Origin: JANXMY01 sp964251675
GTDB taxonomy: Bacteria > Armatimonadota > Armatimonadia > Armatimonadales > Capsulimonadaceae
Direction: 5' to 3'
DNA: 64,000 bases
NCBI GenBank assembly: GCA_964251675.1
Contig: CAXUKS010000008.1
Location: forward strand, 62,001-126,000
Shown: piece after piece, positions 23,841 through 32,191 of the stretch
Position numbering within the stretch: position 1 is the stretch's first letter
Layout: the number at the start of each line of letters is the position of its first letter
The notes under the pieces: model-generated
Told to the model about the DNA's origin: nothing
Seen by the model: only the letters and a program-made list of their open reading frames with translations
The model's database searches: none
Made by a program: the position numbers and the translations under genes

Positions 23841-23966
23841 ATGCCAGACGAACAAAAGCCAGTCACTCCACCGCCCCCACCACCCCCTCCCCCGCCTCCA
23901 CCGCCGCCGCCCATGGAGCGAACCAAGCCTACAAATCCGCCAAGGATTGTCACTGGTGACAAATGA
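23841..23966 (+). CDS. 41-residue polyproline microprotein
   Basis: MPDEQKPVT, then 15 consecutive prolines, then MERTKPTNPPRIVTGDK. It has its own promoter candidate, a strong GAGGAGG ribosome site six bases before the ATG, and a dedicated rho-independent terminator after the stop. The proline codons are mixed (CCA, CCG, CCC, CCT), so this is not a simple nucleotide repeat. A run of 15 prolines is expected to stall ribosomes unless EF-P acts. Function unknown: stalling leader, EF-P sensor or a proline-rich ligand. Confidence 0.65.
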   Translation: MPDEQKPVTPPPPPPPPPPPPPPPMERTKPTNPPRIVTGDK

Positions 23967-23976
23967 TAATTAATAG

Positions 23977-24005
23977 AAGCCCGCCGTTTTCACGGCGGGC
24001 TTTTT
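23977..24005 (+). terminator. Rho-independent terminator
   Basis: GCCCGCCG-TTTTCA-CGGCGGGC followed by TTTTT, directly after the polyproline ORF. Confidence 0.9.
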
Positions 24006-24060
24006 GCGTCTTCTGTTGTTTGCAAAAGACGGGGTGCAGGTGCCGCCTTCGGCGGCCTTG

Positions 24061-24075
24061 TATAACACTCGTATG
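24061..24075 (+). promoter_or_regulatory. -10 box and probable leaderless start of the C1 peptidase gene
   Basis: TATAAC at 24061-24066 lies six bases before the ATG at 24073, the same geometry as at 13801-13815. No Shine-Dalgarno sequence is present. Confidence 0.4.
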
Positions 24076-24867
24076 GCTTTCAGCACCGACAAACTTGTTT
24101 ATGGGTTCCTTCCACAGCTTCATGACCCCCGAGACCGACTGCTCAAACTGGCCGCACCTACCCATCTACCTGCCGCTGTAGACCTTTCACCGAGCATCCC
24201 ATTCATCTTTGACCAGGGAGGACTCGGGTCCTGCACATCAAACGCGGCGTGTTTGGCCCTGGCGCGCTTGCAGCGCATCCAAAACCCGCGCTACCCCTTT
24301 GTGCCATCTCGCCTCTTCCACTACTTTAACGAGCGCCAGGCCCTGGGTTCAACTGCATGGGACTCTGGCGCTACACTGCGTTCCGCGCTGAAGACCCTTG
24401 CAAAAGACGGGGTGCCTAAAGAGTTGCTCTGGCCCTACGTTGAGTCCAAACTCACCGACGCGCCTCCTTTTCCTGTTTACAAGTCCGCACTTCAACACCG
24501 CGTTTTTTCCTATGCTGCTGTTGACATCAGCGAGAGGGCCTTAAAAACAGCTCTGGCTGCGTCCTACGTCATCTGCATAGGAATTACAGCATACGATTTT
24601 TTGGAGAGCGCTGAAGCAGCAAAGACGGGCTACGTGGCTATGCCTGGACCAGACGAATCGCCGTTGGGTGGGCACGCAATTTTGCTCGTGGGTTACGACG
24701 ACAGCACGCGGCGATTCAAATTTGCTAATTCCTGGTCGAGTGACTGGGGCCAGGGTGGATTCGGCTATTTGGATTACGAGTACGTTCTCACGCTGGGGCA
24801 GGATGCGTGGGTGCTGGAAAGCCTAACTTCCACGGCCACTGGTGTTGAAGGCGCGCCAATCTGCTAA
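24073..24867 (+). CDS. C1 (papain-like) cysteine peptidase
   Basis: A 264-residue papain-fold protease without signal peptide or propeptide. Active-site blocks: oxyanion Gln48 and Cys54 in FDQGGLGSCTSNAA, His in GGHAILLVGYDD, Asn in FKFANSWSSDWGQGGFGYLD. All four catalytic positions are intact. In a phage it may process a virion protein, degrade a host protein or act on peptides during lysis. The ATG at 24073 is taken because a -10 box sits just upstream; an upstream in-frame start at 24004 would begin inside the terminator. It stands alone between a terminator and a hairpin, so it is likely a separately expressed accessory gene. Confidence 0.8.
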   Translation: MAFSTDKLVYGFLPQLHDPRDRLLKLAAPTHLPAAVDLSPSIPFIFDQGGLGSCTSNAACLALARLQRIQNPRYPFVPSRLFHYFNERQALGSTAWDSGATLRSALKTLAKDGVPKELLWPYVESKLTDAPPFPVYKSALQHRVFSYAAVDISERALKTALAASYVICIGITAYDFLESAEAAKTGYVAMPGPDESPLGGHAILLVGYDDSTRRFKFANSWSSDWGQGGFGYLDYEYVLTLGQDAWVLESLTSTATGVEGAPIC

Positions 24868-24961
24868 ACAAGGTGTCGATCCTTCAGGCGCAGAATGAAT
24901 CAATGTACGACCTCTCCCCTGCATGTTCGAGCGCAAGTTCTGTACCCCGTGAAAGCGCAAG

Positions 24962-24994
24962 CCGTCGCTTCCAGCAATGGAGTCCAAGCGACGG
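24962..24994. terminator. Hairpin after the C1 peptidase
   Basis: CCGTCGCTT and AAGCGACGG pair perfectly over 9 bp around a 15-base loop. A short T run appears only some ten bases later, so termination is uncertain. Confidence 0.4.
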
Positions 24995-25027
24995 TTCACA
25001 CCTTTTTGATCACTAACAAGAAACAAT

Positions 25028-25495
25028 ATGACCAGACAAGAAAAATCTTATATGCAGGACGCTTGCAGAAACTTAAATTACATCTATTCTGAAGTTGCTG
25101 AGCTAGTTATCTCTCCTGTTTTGCGGGTCTTGTGGGACGAAGACGAAGATCGTTTGGAAAAAAAGGCTTTACTTTCTGAATTTCTTTCAGGCTGCAGGGA
25201 AAAGTGCACAGAGCTAGAGAGTCTGGCAGATACCTGCCAAACACAAGATGACAAATTCGCCTTTCTGGCACTGCGCGACAAACTAGATGATGATTTGAAT
25301 GAAAAATACTTTGAGTTAAAAGCATTCCAGGAAACAGACGGCTTGTTTTCTGATGTCATGAACGAAATAGATGAACGAAACCGCGCTTCCTTCGTAGGCA
25401 ACTCCGACGATAGGATTTTTTGCGATAAAGATAAGGCTGAAAAAATTGAACGCTTTTTGAAATTGCCTGAGTTTTCGTGCTTTTTGTTCAAGTGA
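25028..25495 (+). CDS. Low-GC helical phage accessory protein
   Basis: A 155-residue, all-helical-looking acidic protein (EDEDRLEKKALLSEFLSGC and DDDLNEKYFELKAFQETDG) with several cysteines. No family recognised. Its base composition is clearly more AT-rich than its neighbours, and it is an isolated gene upstream of the tRNA and terminases, so it may be a recently acquired moron. Ribosome site is weak (AAGAAAC). Confidence 0.55.
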   Translation: MTRQEKSYMQDACRNLNYIYSEVAELVISPVLRVLWDEDEDRLEKKALLSEFLSGCREKCTELESLADTCQTQDDKFAFLALRDKLDDDLNEKYFELKAFQETDGLFSDVMNEIDERNRASFVGNSDDRIFCDKDKAEKIERFLKLPEFSCFLFK

Positions 25496-25508
25496 CCTTT
25501 GTGTTTGA

Positions 25509-25580
25509 TCCCGAGTAGGCAAGTGGTACGCCGCCGATTTGTTAAATCGGAGATCGCTGGTCCGATCCCAGCCTCGGGAG
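25509..25580 (+). tRNA. Phage tRNA-Asn(GTT)
   Basis: 72 nt with 7-bp acceptor TCCCGAG/CTCGGGA, D arm GGC...GCC, anticodon stem CCGAT/ATCGG with loop TTGTTAA (anticodon GTT), T stem GCTGG/CCAGC and discriminator G. CCA is not encoded. The T loop reads TCCGATC, with C where the nearly universal T55 is expected, so function or modification may be atypical. Confidence 0.82.
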
Positions 25581-25590
25581 CCTATTTCTA

Positions 25591-26127
25591 ATGACCGATC
25601 TCACCCCAAAACAATCTCAGTTTATCGACGAGTACCTGTCTTGCTTCAACGCATCCGAGGCAGCTCGTCGTGCTGGCTATAGCCCAAAAACTGCGCAGGA
25701 ACAAAGTAGCCGACTGTTATCGAATGCTATTATTCGCGCCGCCATAGAGGCACGCCTTCGTGAGTCGGCGATGTCTGCGGACGAAGTGCTGGCCCGTCTT
25801 GCCTCGCAGGCTCGGCTCGACGGCTTTAGCGCGCTTGAGGTGTATCTTCATGTGGACATCGACCCTGACACTGGGGAGCAGCGCTGGCGCTATGACTTCG
25901 ATGCGGCGAAAGCCGACGGTCGCTTGCAGCTTTTGATAGACTACGCGCGAAGTGGCAGGGGTGAAACAACGAAGCTGCTGGTGGACACTCAGACGGCGGC
26001 GCTGGACAAGCTCGCCAAAGCTTTGCGCCTGTATGACAAGCCGATTGAGACGGGCGGCGAAGGGGCGCTTGCGGCGCTTCGCGCCGCCTTGAATCCCATC
26101 GCCAATGTTTCTTCTGAAGACGCGTGA
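25591..26127 (+). CDS. Terminase small subunit
   Basis: A 178-residue protein with the Terminase_2 signature: LTPKQSQFIDEYLSCFNASE then AARRAGYSPKTAQEQSSRLL and a helical continuation (IRAAIEARLRES). The N-terminal HTH recognises the packaging site and the rest forms the oligomer that loads the large subunit. It is the first late gene, directly after tRNA-Asn, and is separated from the large subunit by a minus-strand gene, which is unusual. Confidence 0.85.
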   Translation: MTDLTPKQSQFIDEYLSCFNASEAARRAGYSPKTAQEQSSRLLSNAIIRAAIEARLRESAMSADEVLARLASQARLDGFSALEVYLHVDIDPDTGEQRWRYDFDAAKADGRLQLLIDYARSGRGETTKLLVDTQTAALDKLAKALRLYDKPIETGGEGALAALRAALNPIANVSSEDA

Positions 26128-26178
26128 GTGGCGGGAAGGCAAAGGTGTGTTTTTCACCTCTGCCCACAATGAAACGCC

Positions 26179-26403
26179 TCAAGAAATCACATAATCTTTG
26201 CTGTAAGCCGCATCGATGTGCTCCAATGCTCGACCTTCAGCATTGACCGCGATTTCTAATGCTTGCGTGTGTGCAAGAGTCATAGCACCTCCTGCATTGA
26301 TTATCATGACGTTTTGCTGAATCAATTTTCGTACTGCGCTCCAGCACTCTAGCTGTTCTTGCACGACACGTTTCTTCTGCTCCAAAACTTCCGTTTCGCT
26401 CAT
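26179..26403 (-). CDS. Minus-strand moron gene between the terminase subunits
   Basis: A 74-residue helical protein (SETEVLEQKKRVVQEQLECW then AVRKLIQQNVMIINAGGAM). No family recognised. The ATG at 26403 has AAGGG nine bases upstream. It has its own consensus-like promoter and a palindromic operator on the minus strand, while every neighbour is transcribed rightward. That is the typical pattern of a lysogenic conversion gene expressed from the silent prophage. Confidence 0.55.
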   Translation of the reverse strand: MSETEVLEQKKRVVQEQLECWSAVRKLIQQNVMIINAGGAMTLAHTQALEIAVNAEGRALEHIDAAYSKDYVIS

Positions 26404-26419
26404 ATCAATCATCCCTTTC

Positions 26420-26466
26420 TGTCAGCGTGACAGCATATTATAACAGTTTTCATATCACTTTAGCAA
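26420..26466 (-). promoter_or_regulatory. Promoter and operator of the minus-strand moron
   Basis: On the minus strand: TTGCTA (26466-26461), 18-bp spacer, TATAAT (26442-26437), then the palindrome CTGTCA-CGC-TGACAG (26434-26420) over the expected transcription start. Confidence 0.6.
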
Positions 26467-26509
26467 GGCGTACCTATGTTCGCTTGCTTAAATTTTCCCC
26501 CGTAATTCC

Positions 26510-27790
26510 ATGGCATCTGAACGCGGCCTTGTATTGGCTGAAAAACTTTGGAACTGGCGACCGTATTCGCAGACACAACGTGATTTCATTTTGTGCAGTA
26601 AGCCTGTGAAAACGGCCTGCTTGGGTCGACGTGCAGGCAAAAGCACGAGCTGCGCCATCGACGTGGTGCTGTGGGCGCTTGAGAATCCAAACACGATTCA
26701 GATGATTTTGGCCCCCACCGATCAGCAGAGCACAATCATCATGGAAGAGGTGCGGAGGCTGCTGTACGCTATCCCTGGCCTATCTGCAAGCGTTCGTGAC
26801 ATCAGGAGTGCAGGCAGGCAGGAGATCACGTTTACCGACGGCGGCGGACTGGTACTGGCAACTACGATTATGGCTCGCACCGTCGGCAGCGATGGCGGTG
26901 GTTTGCGCGGCTTGAGGGCACATCGGGTCATCGTCGACGAGGCCGCAATGATTCCCGACAGCATCATGCAAGCTGTCGTTTTGCCTTTGCTTGCTGACTT
27001 CGGTGACTACCCAGGTAGTGCGCTGATCCTCATCTCTACCCCGCGCGGCAGCAATCACTTCAGGACTTACTACAACCTCGGTGTTGACCCCCTGGAGCCG
27101 CGCTACGCATCGTTTCACTGCCCCAGCACAGATAATCCTTACCTTTCCAAGTCTTTCTTGGAAGAGCAGAAAGCCAAGTCGCCAGAACGGGTGTGGGCCG
27201 AAGAGTTTCTCGCGATCTTCCAGGCCGATGTTGGTGGGGTTTTCCGAAACGTACAGGCTGCCGTTGATGTTGGTCGAACACAGAATGAACCACCTGCTGC
27301 AGGACAAAGATTTTACGCAGGGTTTGACGTAGCACGCATGAACGACTTTAGCGTGCTGTCTATCGTTGACGCCAGCGGCAGGCAGGTGTACCACGACCGT
27401 TTTCAGAAGCTGACCTATAGTACCCAGATAGACCGTGTGAAGGTAGCGCTGGATCGCTACAACCAGGCCCCAGTGCTCATAGATGCAACAGGTGTCGGCG
27501 ATGCGGTGTGTTTGATGGCCCAGAAGGCAGGAATTCGCGCCACGCCCTTCGTCTTTGGAAACAAGTCCAAGACGGAGATCATGGACAACCTAGCCGCTAA
27601 GATCGAGTCAACAGCACGCCTGCTAGACAACAAGGTGCAGACCGCCGAGTTGGAAAACTACGCTTATAGTATGACTGCCGCACGCAACATTACGATGTCC
27701 GCGCCGAGCGGTCAACACGACGACACCGTTTGTAGTCTGGCCCTCGCTTACCACGCAATCTCCAAAATACGCTTCGCCACCGCAATCTAA
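26510..27790 (+). CDS. Terminase large subunit
   Basis: A 426-residue packaging motor. ATPase: ACLGRRAGKSTS (Walker A), HRVIVDEAAMIPD (Walker B), LISTPRGSNH (coupling motif). RNase H-like nuclease: YAGFDVARMNDFSVLSIVD, VLIDATGVGDAV and SGQHDDTVCSLALA with acidic metal ligands. All key residues are present. It cuts and packages concatemeric DNA into the prohead. Overall layout is closest to HK97-type siphovirus terminases. Confidence 0.92.
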   Translation: MASERGLVLAEKLWNWRPYSQTQRDFILCSKPVKTACLGRRAGKSTSCAIDVVLWALENPNTIQMILAPTDQQSTIIMEEVRRLLYAIPGLSASVRDIRSAGRQEITFTDGGGLVLATTIMARTVGSDGGGLRGLRAHRVIVDEAAMIPDSIMQAVVLPLLADFGDYPGSALILISTPRGSNHFRTYYNLGVDPLEPRYASFHCPSTDNPYLSKSFLEEQKAKSPERVWAEEFLAIFQADVGGVFRNVQAAVDVGRTQNEPPAAGQRFYAGFDVARMNDFSVLSIVDASGRQVYHDRFQKLTYSTQIDRVKVALDRYNQAPVLIDATGVGDAVCLMAQKAGIRATPFVFGNKSKTEIMDNLAAKIESTARLLDNKVQTAELENYAYSMTAARNITMSAPSGQHDDTVCSLALAYHAISKIRFATAI

Positions 27791-27895
27791 AAGTCTTATA
27801 AAAAAGGTCTGACTACAAAAGTCGTAGAAAAACAAGATAGCAATGGGTGATGCGCTCACCCTCAACCTCCCTGCCTGCCGTTTTTCACCCCGCCA

Positions 27896-29266
27896 ATGCC
27901 GAATAAATTTTCACAATTTTTACAATCGCTTTCAGGCTACACGCCTGCGGAGCAGGCGGCTTCCGAGGTCGACATCAAAGCCCTGACGATTCAGGGATAT
28001 GGAGTCGGCCAGGAATACTTTGGCGCTGATCTGTCGCCTCGTTTCCACATCGGCGTGAACGAGCCTAGCCTTGAGACAGGCGATCTGTGGGCCAACAGTG
28101 CCGTCTACGCTTGCATCAACTGGATCGCACGCACAATCGTACAGGCCCCGATTATCGTGCGCACAAAGGGCAGCAAAAGCGACCAGAAGACTGTCGAAAA
28201 CCACCCGCTGACCGCGCTGATGCAGCGGCCAAACAAGTTTTTTTCAGGCGACCTACTCCAGCAAGCCACCGTGCTTTCCCTGGTGTCGAATGGCAACTCC
28301 TACTGGCACATCGTCCGAGGCATGATCGGTCAGCCCGTCGAACTTTGGTACATCCCGCACTTCCAGGTGGAGCCAATCGCAGGCGGCGACTTTATCAGCG
28401 GCTACGAGGTGACTTCTTCAAGTGGAAAAAAGATTATCCCCGAGGCTGACATTATCCACCTGAGAGAAGGAATCGACCCCAGGAACATGCTCAAGGGCCT
28501 CTCTCCGCTGGCGTCGTGCCTGCGCGAAGTTATCTCTGACAACCAGGCAAACGCCTACACAGCGGCTATCCTGCGTAATATGGGCGTTCCTGGGGTCGTG
28601 ATCTCGCCGCCTGCGTCCACAAACGAGACACAGACTTTAATTGATCCCAACGAGGCCGAGCTGATCAAGGCAAAGTGGGCTGAAAGAGTGTCAGGGGAAC
28701 AGCGCGGAGCCCCGCTCGTGCTCCCCACACCGCTGGTACTGTCCACCTATGGTCACAGTCCAGAAGACATGGCGCTCGACCAGATCAGGATGGTCCCAGA
28801 ATCCCGCATCTGCGCCGTGATTGGCGTCCCTGCACAAGTTGTTGGCCTGACATCGGGCAACGCCACCAAGACGTATGCCAATCTTTCCGAAGCCAAGTCT
28901 TCAGCCTGGGAAGAGTGCATGATCCCGATGCTCAGGAGAATCGCAGGTGAGCTTACGGTGCAGCTTCTGCCGACGATGGGCGACGAAAACACGCAGCAGG
29001 TTTGGTTTGATTTATCTGAAGTGATCGCGCTCCAGGACGATAAAGACAAAGCCTCTGTCCGCGCATCAACACTTTTTGATTCTAATCTTTCGACCTTGGG
29101 CGAAGCACGGGCCCTGGCGGGCCTTAGCGCAGCGATGCCAGACGACGCCAAGTTCGCCCGTGAGATCGCCGCAGCTTCAGCCGCAAGCGCCGCCGCAGGC
29201 GGCGGCCTTCCTCCCGTTCCCGCACCTCCCGTTCCCACATTCAAAGAGTCGGGCAATCGACTTTAA
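27896..29266 (+). CDS. Phage portal protein (HK97 family)
   Basis: A 456-residue protein with the HK97 portal layout: WANSAVYACINWIARTIVQA near residue 65, HPLTALMQRPNKFFSGDLLQ, VSNGNSYWHIVR, the clip/stem region, and RICAVIGVPAQVVGLTSGNA with NLSEAKSSAWEECMIPMLRR. It forms the dodecameric DNA channel at the head vertex. The C-terminus is Ala/Pro-rich. It lies between terminase and protease as expected. Confidence 0.9.
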   Translation: MPNKFSQFLQSLSGYTPAEQAASEVDIKALTIQGYGVGQEYFGADLSPRFHIGVNEPSLETGDLWANSAVYACINWIARTIVQAPIIVRTKGSKSDQKTVENHPLTALMQRPNKFFSGDLLQQATVLSLVSNGNSYWHIVRGMIGQPVELWYIPHFQVEPIAGGDFISGYEVTSSSGKKIIPEADIIHLREGIDPRNMLKGLSPLASCLREVISDNQANAYTAAILRNMGVPGVVISPPASTNETQTLIDPNEAELIKAKWAERVSGEQRGAPLVLPTPLVLSTYGHSPEDMALDQIRMVPESRICAVIGVPAQVVGLTSGNATKTYANLSEAKSSAWEECMIPMLRRIAGELTVQLLPTMGDENTQQVWFDLSEVIALQDDKDKASVRASTLFDSNLSTLGEARALAGLSAAMPDDAKFAREIAAASAASAAAGGGLPPVPAPPVPTFKESGNRL

Positions 29267-29279
29267 GGCTTCTCAACTT

Positions 29280-30149
29280 ATGAACGATAGCATTCTCATC
29301 AACTTCGGCAGCGAGATCAAAAGCCTGCCTGATGGCCGCATTGAAGGCTACCTGGTGCGGTTTGGAAGCGCCGACGACACCGATCTGGTCGGCGACTACT
29401 TCACAAAATCCACCGACTTCATGATCGCCGAAGGCGCACGGTCCCCCATTTATTACAACCATGGCCTGGACAAGACCCTGGGCAAGCGTGTGATCGGCAG
29501 CGGCTCGATGAAGACAGATGAAGTGGGCGTTTGGTTCAGCGGACAATTGGAAGCACGCGACGCCTACGAACAGGCTGTTATTAGGCTTGTAGAGACCAAG
29601 AAAGCTGGCTTTAGCTCTGGCACGGCCTCTCACCTCACCGAGCGCCAGGAAGTCGTGAGCGCCAGCGGAAAGAAGTCCTACGAAGTCACCAGGTGGCCAT
29701 TGGGCCTTGACGCATCGGTCACGGTGCAGCCCTGTGAAAGCAAAGGCACCCAAGTTTCTGGCCTCAAGTCGTTCCAAGAGGGCCTTGCTGAACAGGATAT
29801 GCTGGACATTTCAGAATTAAATTCAGAGATAAAGGCCATCACGCCATCCGTGCAGAATACTACATTAGTAGACGAAATTGACGCCGCGCTTGCCGCCGTC
29901 GAAGCCGTCACTGCCCGCGCCTGCAGCGCGAACGACCTAAGAATTAAGAGTGGACGCGTGCTGTCTGCTACCACCCGCGCCAAGCTGCAATCGATGCAGG
30001 GCGCATTGTCCGACCTCCTGGCCTCCACCGAACCCGTCGCGCCTGCCGCCGATGAAGTCGACGCCCCTACTGCGAGCATGAGCATTTCAGCTCAGCTCTC
30101 CGCTTACATGGACAATGAGCTTCATCTGTCCACGCTACTCAATCTCTAA
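29280..30149 (+). CDS. Prohead protease with scaffold-like C-terminal region
   Basis: A 289-residue protein. The N-terminal 170 residues match HK97-type prohead proteases: GRIEGYLVRFGSADDTDLVG, the His in SPIYYNHG and the Ser in KAGFSSGTASHL. The remaining ~120 residues are helical and charged and probably serve as a scaffolding segment. ATG at 29280 begins at the family N-terminus. The frame is open further left inside the portal gene without homology. It cleaves scaffold and capsid precursor during maturation. Confidence 0.85.
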   Translation: MNDSILINFGSEIKSLPDGRIEGYLVRFGSADDTDLVGDYFTKSTDFMIAEGARSPIYYNHGLDKTLGKRVIGSGSMKTDEVGVWFSGQLEARDAYEQAVIRLVETKKAGFSSGTASHLTERQEVVSASGKKSYEVTRWPLGLDASVTVQPCESKGTQVSGLKSFQEGLAEQDMLDISELNSEIKAITPSVQNTTLVDEIDAALAAVEAVTARACSANDLRIKSGRVLSATTRAKLQSMQGALSDLLASTEPVAPAADEVDAPTASMSISAQLSAYMDNELHLSTLLNL

Positions 30150-30165
30150 GGATTAAAATCTTACT

Positions 30166-31395
30166 ATGAATGCTGCACTGCAGGCCCAGGCGAAAGCCCT
30201 GGCCGACAAGCGCGGAGAGCTGAAATCTTGGCTCGACGCAAACAAAGGCGCGGACGGGACTTACAACGTCACCGCCGAGGAATTCGGCAAGCGCAACGAC
30301 GAGCTGAATGCCAGCGCAAAAAGCTACGAAACCCAGCTCGCTATCGATAAGGCGGCTGAAGGCAACGACGCCGAGATCAAATCGTTCAACACGCCTGCTC
30401 CCGACTCTCGCCTGAATCTGGCCGACAGCAATGTGGTCAAGACCATCGGCGAAATGTTTGTTCAGAGCGATGCGTTCAAGGGCTTCCGCCCTGGCGACGG
30501 CGCGACGATGACCGCTGCTCTGAAAAACGTTGACCTCAAAACGCTGATGACCACGGCGGCAGGATATGCGCCCGCCAATAACCGTACCGACAACTTCGTG
30601 TTGTCTGCCATTCGTCGCCCCGTGATTGCCGACCTCATCCCGAGCCATAACGACGGCACCCGCAGTGTGATTCGGTACATGGAAGAGACGACTTTCACGA
30701 ACAACGCGGCACCTGTTGCTGAGGGAGCCGTGAAGCCCGAATCAGCCCTGGGCGCGACCGAGCGCCAGGCGCTGATGCAGAAGATCGCCACTGTCCTGCC
30801 TGTCACCGATGAACAGCTCAAGTACGTTCCCCAGATCGTGGCCTACATCGATGGTCGTTTGACGCTGATGCTGAAACTGTCTGAAGAGAACCAGCTCCTG
30901 AACGGCAACGGCACCAGCCCCCAGATTCAGGGCTTCCTCACCAAGTCAGGCGTGCAGGCTTATACGAAGGGCGCTGCGCCGAACGCTGGCGAGAACAACG
31001 CGGATGCGATCTACCGCAGCTTCTCGCAGGTACGCAACGTTGCCTTCGCTGAGCCTACGGGGGTGGTCCTTAACCCGACCTCCTGGACCCCGATCCGCTT
31101 GATGAAGACGACTTACGGCGAATATATCTACGGAAATCCGTCGGAAGCTGGTCCTGAGCGCATCTGGGGCAAGCCAGTTGTCGTCACCACGGCGATGCCT
31201 GCCGCTCAGTCTCTCACGGGCGATTTTGCCAGCTACAGTGAGCTGTGGCGCGGCCAGGACATCACCATTGATGTCGGTTATGTCAATGATCAGTTCATCC
31301 GCAACCAGAGGACAATCAGGGCGGAAGAGTATCTCACCCTGCTCATCTACCGCGCATCGGCCTTCAGCCTGGTTTCTGGACTTGATCAGGGCTAA
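30166..31395 (+). CDS. Major capsid protein (HK97 fold)
   Basis: A 409-residue protein. The first ~95 residues are a helical charged delta-domain (QAKALADKRGELKSWLDANK) that the protease would remove. The rest matches HK97 gp5-type capsids: PVIADLIPSHNDGTRSVIRY, PVTDEQLKYVPQIVAYIDGR, LNGNGTSPQIQGFLT, and a C-terminal DVGYVNDQFIRNQRTIRAEE. It is followed by a strong terminator, typical for a highly expressed capsid gene. Confidence 0.93.
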   Translation: MNAALQAQAKALADKRGELKSWLDANKGADGTYNVTAEEFGKRNDELNASAKSYETQLAIDKAAEGNDAEIKSFNTPAPDSRLNLADSNVVKTIGEMFVQSDAFKGFRPGDGATMTAALKNVDLKTLMTTAAGYAPANNRTDNFVLSAIRRPVIADLIPSHNDGTRSVIRYMEETTFTNNAAPVAEGAVKPESALGATERQALMQKIATVLPVTDEQLKYVPQIVAYIDGRLTLMLKLSEENQLLNGNGTSPQIQGFLTKSGVQAYTKGAAPNAGENNADAIYRSFSQVRNVAFAEPTGVVLNPTSWTPIRLMKTTYGEYIYGNPSEAGPERIWGKPVVVTTAMPAAQSLTGDFASYSELWRGQDITIDVGYVNDQFIRNQRTIRAEEYLTLLIYRASAFSLVSGLDQG

Positions 31396-31413
31396 TTTCT
31401 AGCCACAGTTGCT

Positions 31414-31446
31414 GGCCCTGGATTTTTATTCCAGGGCCTTTTTTCT
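31414..31446 (+). terminator. Rho-independent terminator after the capsid gene
   Basis: GGCCCTGG-loop-CCAGGGCC followed by TTTTTTCTT. Confidence 0.9.
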
Positions 31447-31463
31447 TACTGAAAGTTAATTTA

Positions 31464-31727
31464 ATGATTGCTGAACATAACTACAATATCGACTCCGATG
31501 GGAACTTGGTTGAAGCATCCGATCCCGCAAGCCGCTACGTTTTTTGCGGCGCAGGGTCCACTGTCCAAGACGAGCGCGCAGAGAAGCTGCAGGCTTACCT
31601 TGACGGAAAAGACGCGAAAATCAAGGCCGAAGCCGCGAAAGCGGCGAAGGCAGCCTCTGATGCAAAAGTGATTGCAGAAGCAAAAATTGTAGCCAACAAG
31701 GACGTTGACGCTGCTAACAAAGGCTAA
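31464..31727 (+). CDS. Small Ala/Lys-rich phage protein
   Basis: An 87-residue protein with a compact start (AEHNYNIDSDGNLVEASDPA) and a long Ala/Lys helix (KAEAAKAAKAASDAKVIAEA). It may be a minor head or stabilising protein. Location after capsid and terminator is the only clue. No family recognised. Confidence 0.5.
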   Translation: MIAEHNYNIDSDGNLVEASDPASRYVFCGAGSTVQDERAEKLQAYLDGKDAKIKAEAAKAAKAASDAKVIAEAKIVANKDVDAANKG

Positions 31728-31732
31728 GGGCG

Positions 31733-32191
31733 ATGGCTGAAATTCTGGGTGACGAAGACATTCCGCGCGAAGTCGGGCTCTGGCAGACTTTTCTGTTTCT
31801 GCTGGAAGCCGAATCGCCCAGAATGAGTGAGATCAGGCTAGGCATCTGGTCGATTCTGTGGGCGATGGTGGTGGTATGGCCGCACAATACGTTGTTTTCC
31901 ACCACTCCAATTTATTCGTGGCTGGCTCCTGTTCCACAAGCGGCAGTGGGTTTTCCAATCCTAATTCTTGGCCTGGTGCAGCTTTATGGCGTGCTCGGCA
32001 GGCGCACACAGGTACGACTATGGTCGGCGCGCATACAAACGCTGGTGTCAACGACTTTTGCGATAGCCTGCACGATTTCAGGAGGCTCCAGCACCCCAGC
32101 CTGGGCATTTTTTGGGCTGAACGCGCTGTGGTCAGTGTGGGTGCTTTACAGACTCGCGCCAGGAAAGCGGCAGGTGACAAATGCCACCTAA
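31733..32191 (+). CDS. Four-helix membrane protein, lysis candidate
   Basis: A 152-residue protein with about four hydrophobic segments (GIWSILWAMVVVW, AAVGFPILILGLVQLYGVLG, VSTTFAIACTISGG, AWAFFGLNALWSVWVLYRL) after a charged N-terminus. It precedes two other small membrane genes and overlaps the next by 11 bases. A role as holin or antiholin is inferred from position and topology only. Confidence 0.5.
   Translation: MAEILGDEDIPREVGLWQTFLFLLEAESPRMSEIRLGIWSILWAMVVVWPHNTLFSTTPIYSWLAPVPQAAVGFPILILGLVQLYGVLGRRTQVRLWSARIQTLVSTTFAIACTISGGSSTPAWAFFGLNALWSVWVLYRLAPGKRQVTNAT

Noticed and set aside
24895..25092. 65-residue ORF between the C1 peptidase and the low-GC gene
   Set aside because: It overlaps a hairpin and the start of the better-supported gene at 25028 and has no ribosome site or similarity.
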